Part shown: positions 5,505-6,015 of the stretch, one piece after another | How the letters are laid out: each line of letters opens with the position of its first letter | How positions within the stretch are numbered: position 1 is the first letter of the stretch | NCBI GenBank assembly: GCA_964638005.1 | Contig: CAZWXS010000093.1 | Coordinates: 1 to 6,015, forward strand | Length of the DNA: 6,015 nt | Origin: JAAYYM01 sp964638005 | GTDB taxonomy: Bacteria; Bacillota; Clostridia; Lachnospirales; Lachnospiraceae | Direction of reading: 5' to 3' | Notes under the pieces: generated by a model | What the model saw: the letters and a program-made list of their open reading frames with translations, nothing else | Told to the model about the DNA's origin: nothing | The model's database searches: none | Made by a program: the position numbers and the translations under genes

Positions 5505-5957
5505 TCACTTTCCGTTTATAATCTTCTGTGCAGTCTCGGCATCATCAGATACCGACAGCATTACATAATTTCCGCTTTGAATCATGACTGCATTGTCAAG
5601 CTTCAAGAGTTCTTCGGGAACATAATCCCTGAAGGACTCTTTTTGTTCCTCGACACGCTGCTGCACTGCTGCCATCACCTTGTCCGCATCTTCCTGAGAT
5701 GCGCACTCAAATACGGCTATTTCCTCCGCCGTCGCACCACCGCTTTCATAGATTTTGGCACTTGTGATCTGTGCATCTGACAGATAGAACAGCATACCTG
5801 CCGTTTCTAGGTCTATCTCTGACAATTCATCCGTATATGTAATCTCCGACAACAGTCTCGAACTCACCTCATCGACACTGATTTCCTGTTTCTTTGCACA
5901 TGCTGTCATTGCAAGTGCCATCCATATCGTCATAATGATCAGTACTGTTTTTTTCAT
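5505..5957 (-). CDS. Small lipoprotein of the DUF4358 type, function unknown
   Basis: A 150-residue secreted lipoprotein. MKK is followed by a hydrophobic stretch and a lipobox-like AMTAC with C20 as the likely lipidated residue. The remaining 130 residues are acidic and have the DUF4358 look: an ITYTDELSEID segment near 39-49, MLFYLSDAQIT near 55-65, and GGATAEEIAVFECASQEDA near 73-91, which looks like a helix that monitors its own charge-rich repeat. They end in GNYVMLSVSDDAETAQKII. The family has no known function; I infer only a surface location. AAGGAAG lies about 11 bases before the ATG, slightly far but usable. A weak -35-like ATGACA occurs at 6006-6011, but I see no convincing -10 box at standard spacing. 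The gene converges on the LUD gene with 10 bases between the stop codons and no clear terminator. Confidence 0.85.
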   Translation of the reverse strand: MKKTVLIIMTIWMALAMTACAKKQEISVDEVSSRLLSEITYTDELSEIDLETAGMLFYLSDAQITSAKIYESGGATAEEIAVFECASQEDADKVMAAVQQRVEEQKESFRDYVPEELLKLDNAVMIQSGNYVMLSVSDDAETAQKIINGK

Positions 5958-6015
5958 TTGTACCTACTTCCTTTCAAAAATATATATGATTACTCTTATA
6001 ATCTGTGTCATTCAC

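Overview
The window looks like a chromosomal stretch from a gut Clostridia species, most likely Lachnospiraceae. This is inferred from the protein families (a solute-binding lipoprotein paired with a hybrid histidine kinase, a compact LUD-domain protein, a DUF4358-like small lipoprotein), the moderate GC of the genes, the AT-rich intergenic DNA and the Gram-positive style ribosome binding sites. No database search was possible, so the genus is not assigned.

Layout from left to right. Positions 1-116 hold the end of a GC-rich, hairpin-forming intergenic repeat that runs off the left edge. Positions 140-3675 on the minus strand form one operon: a solute-binding lipoprotein gene (2311-3675) overlaps by 4 bases a hybrid sensor histidine kinase gene (140-2314). 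The kinase frame is interrupted by a single in-frame TGA at 824-826 inside its ATPase domain. No permease genes are present, so the binding protein probably serves as the extracellular ligand sensor for the kinase. The operon has its own promoter at 3731-3759.

Positions 3768-4582 contain no credible protein gene but have the full outline of a non-coding RNA gene on the minus strand. A perfect consensus promoter (TTGACA, 17-base spacer, TATAAT) lies at 4554-4582. About 780 bases of purine-rich, hairpin-containing transcript follow, and a rho-independent terminator lies at 3768-3818. The transcript carries 17 copies of GTAC in 655 bases, many within the consensus RGTACAGAAGATG. Neighbouring GUAC copies can pair and enclose small GAY/RUC hairpins. 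I do not recognise the family, and it is the main candidate here for something undescribed.

Positions 4583-4748 are AT-rich spacer in which I see nothing definite. A divergent plus-strand promoter (4749-4777) and a strong ribosome binding site then lead into a LUD-domain protein (4859-5494). A small DUF4358-like lipoprotein gene (5505-5957, minus strand) converges on it with a 10-base gap.

Functionally there are four transcription units: the sensor operon, the RNA gene directly upstream of it on the same strand, the LUD gene divergent from the RNA gene, and the small lipoprotein. Any link between the RNA and the sensor operon is suggested only by position: the RNA's terminator ends about 9 bases before the operon's -35 box.
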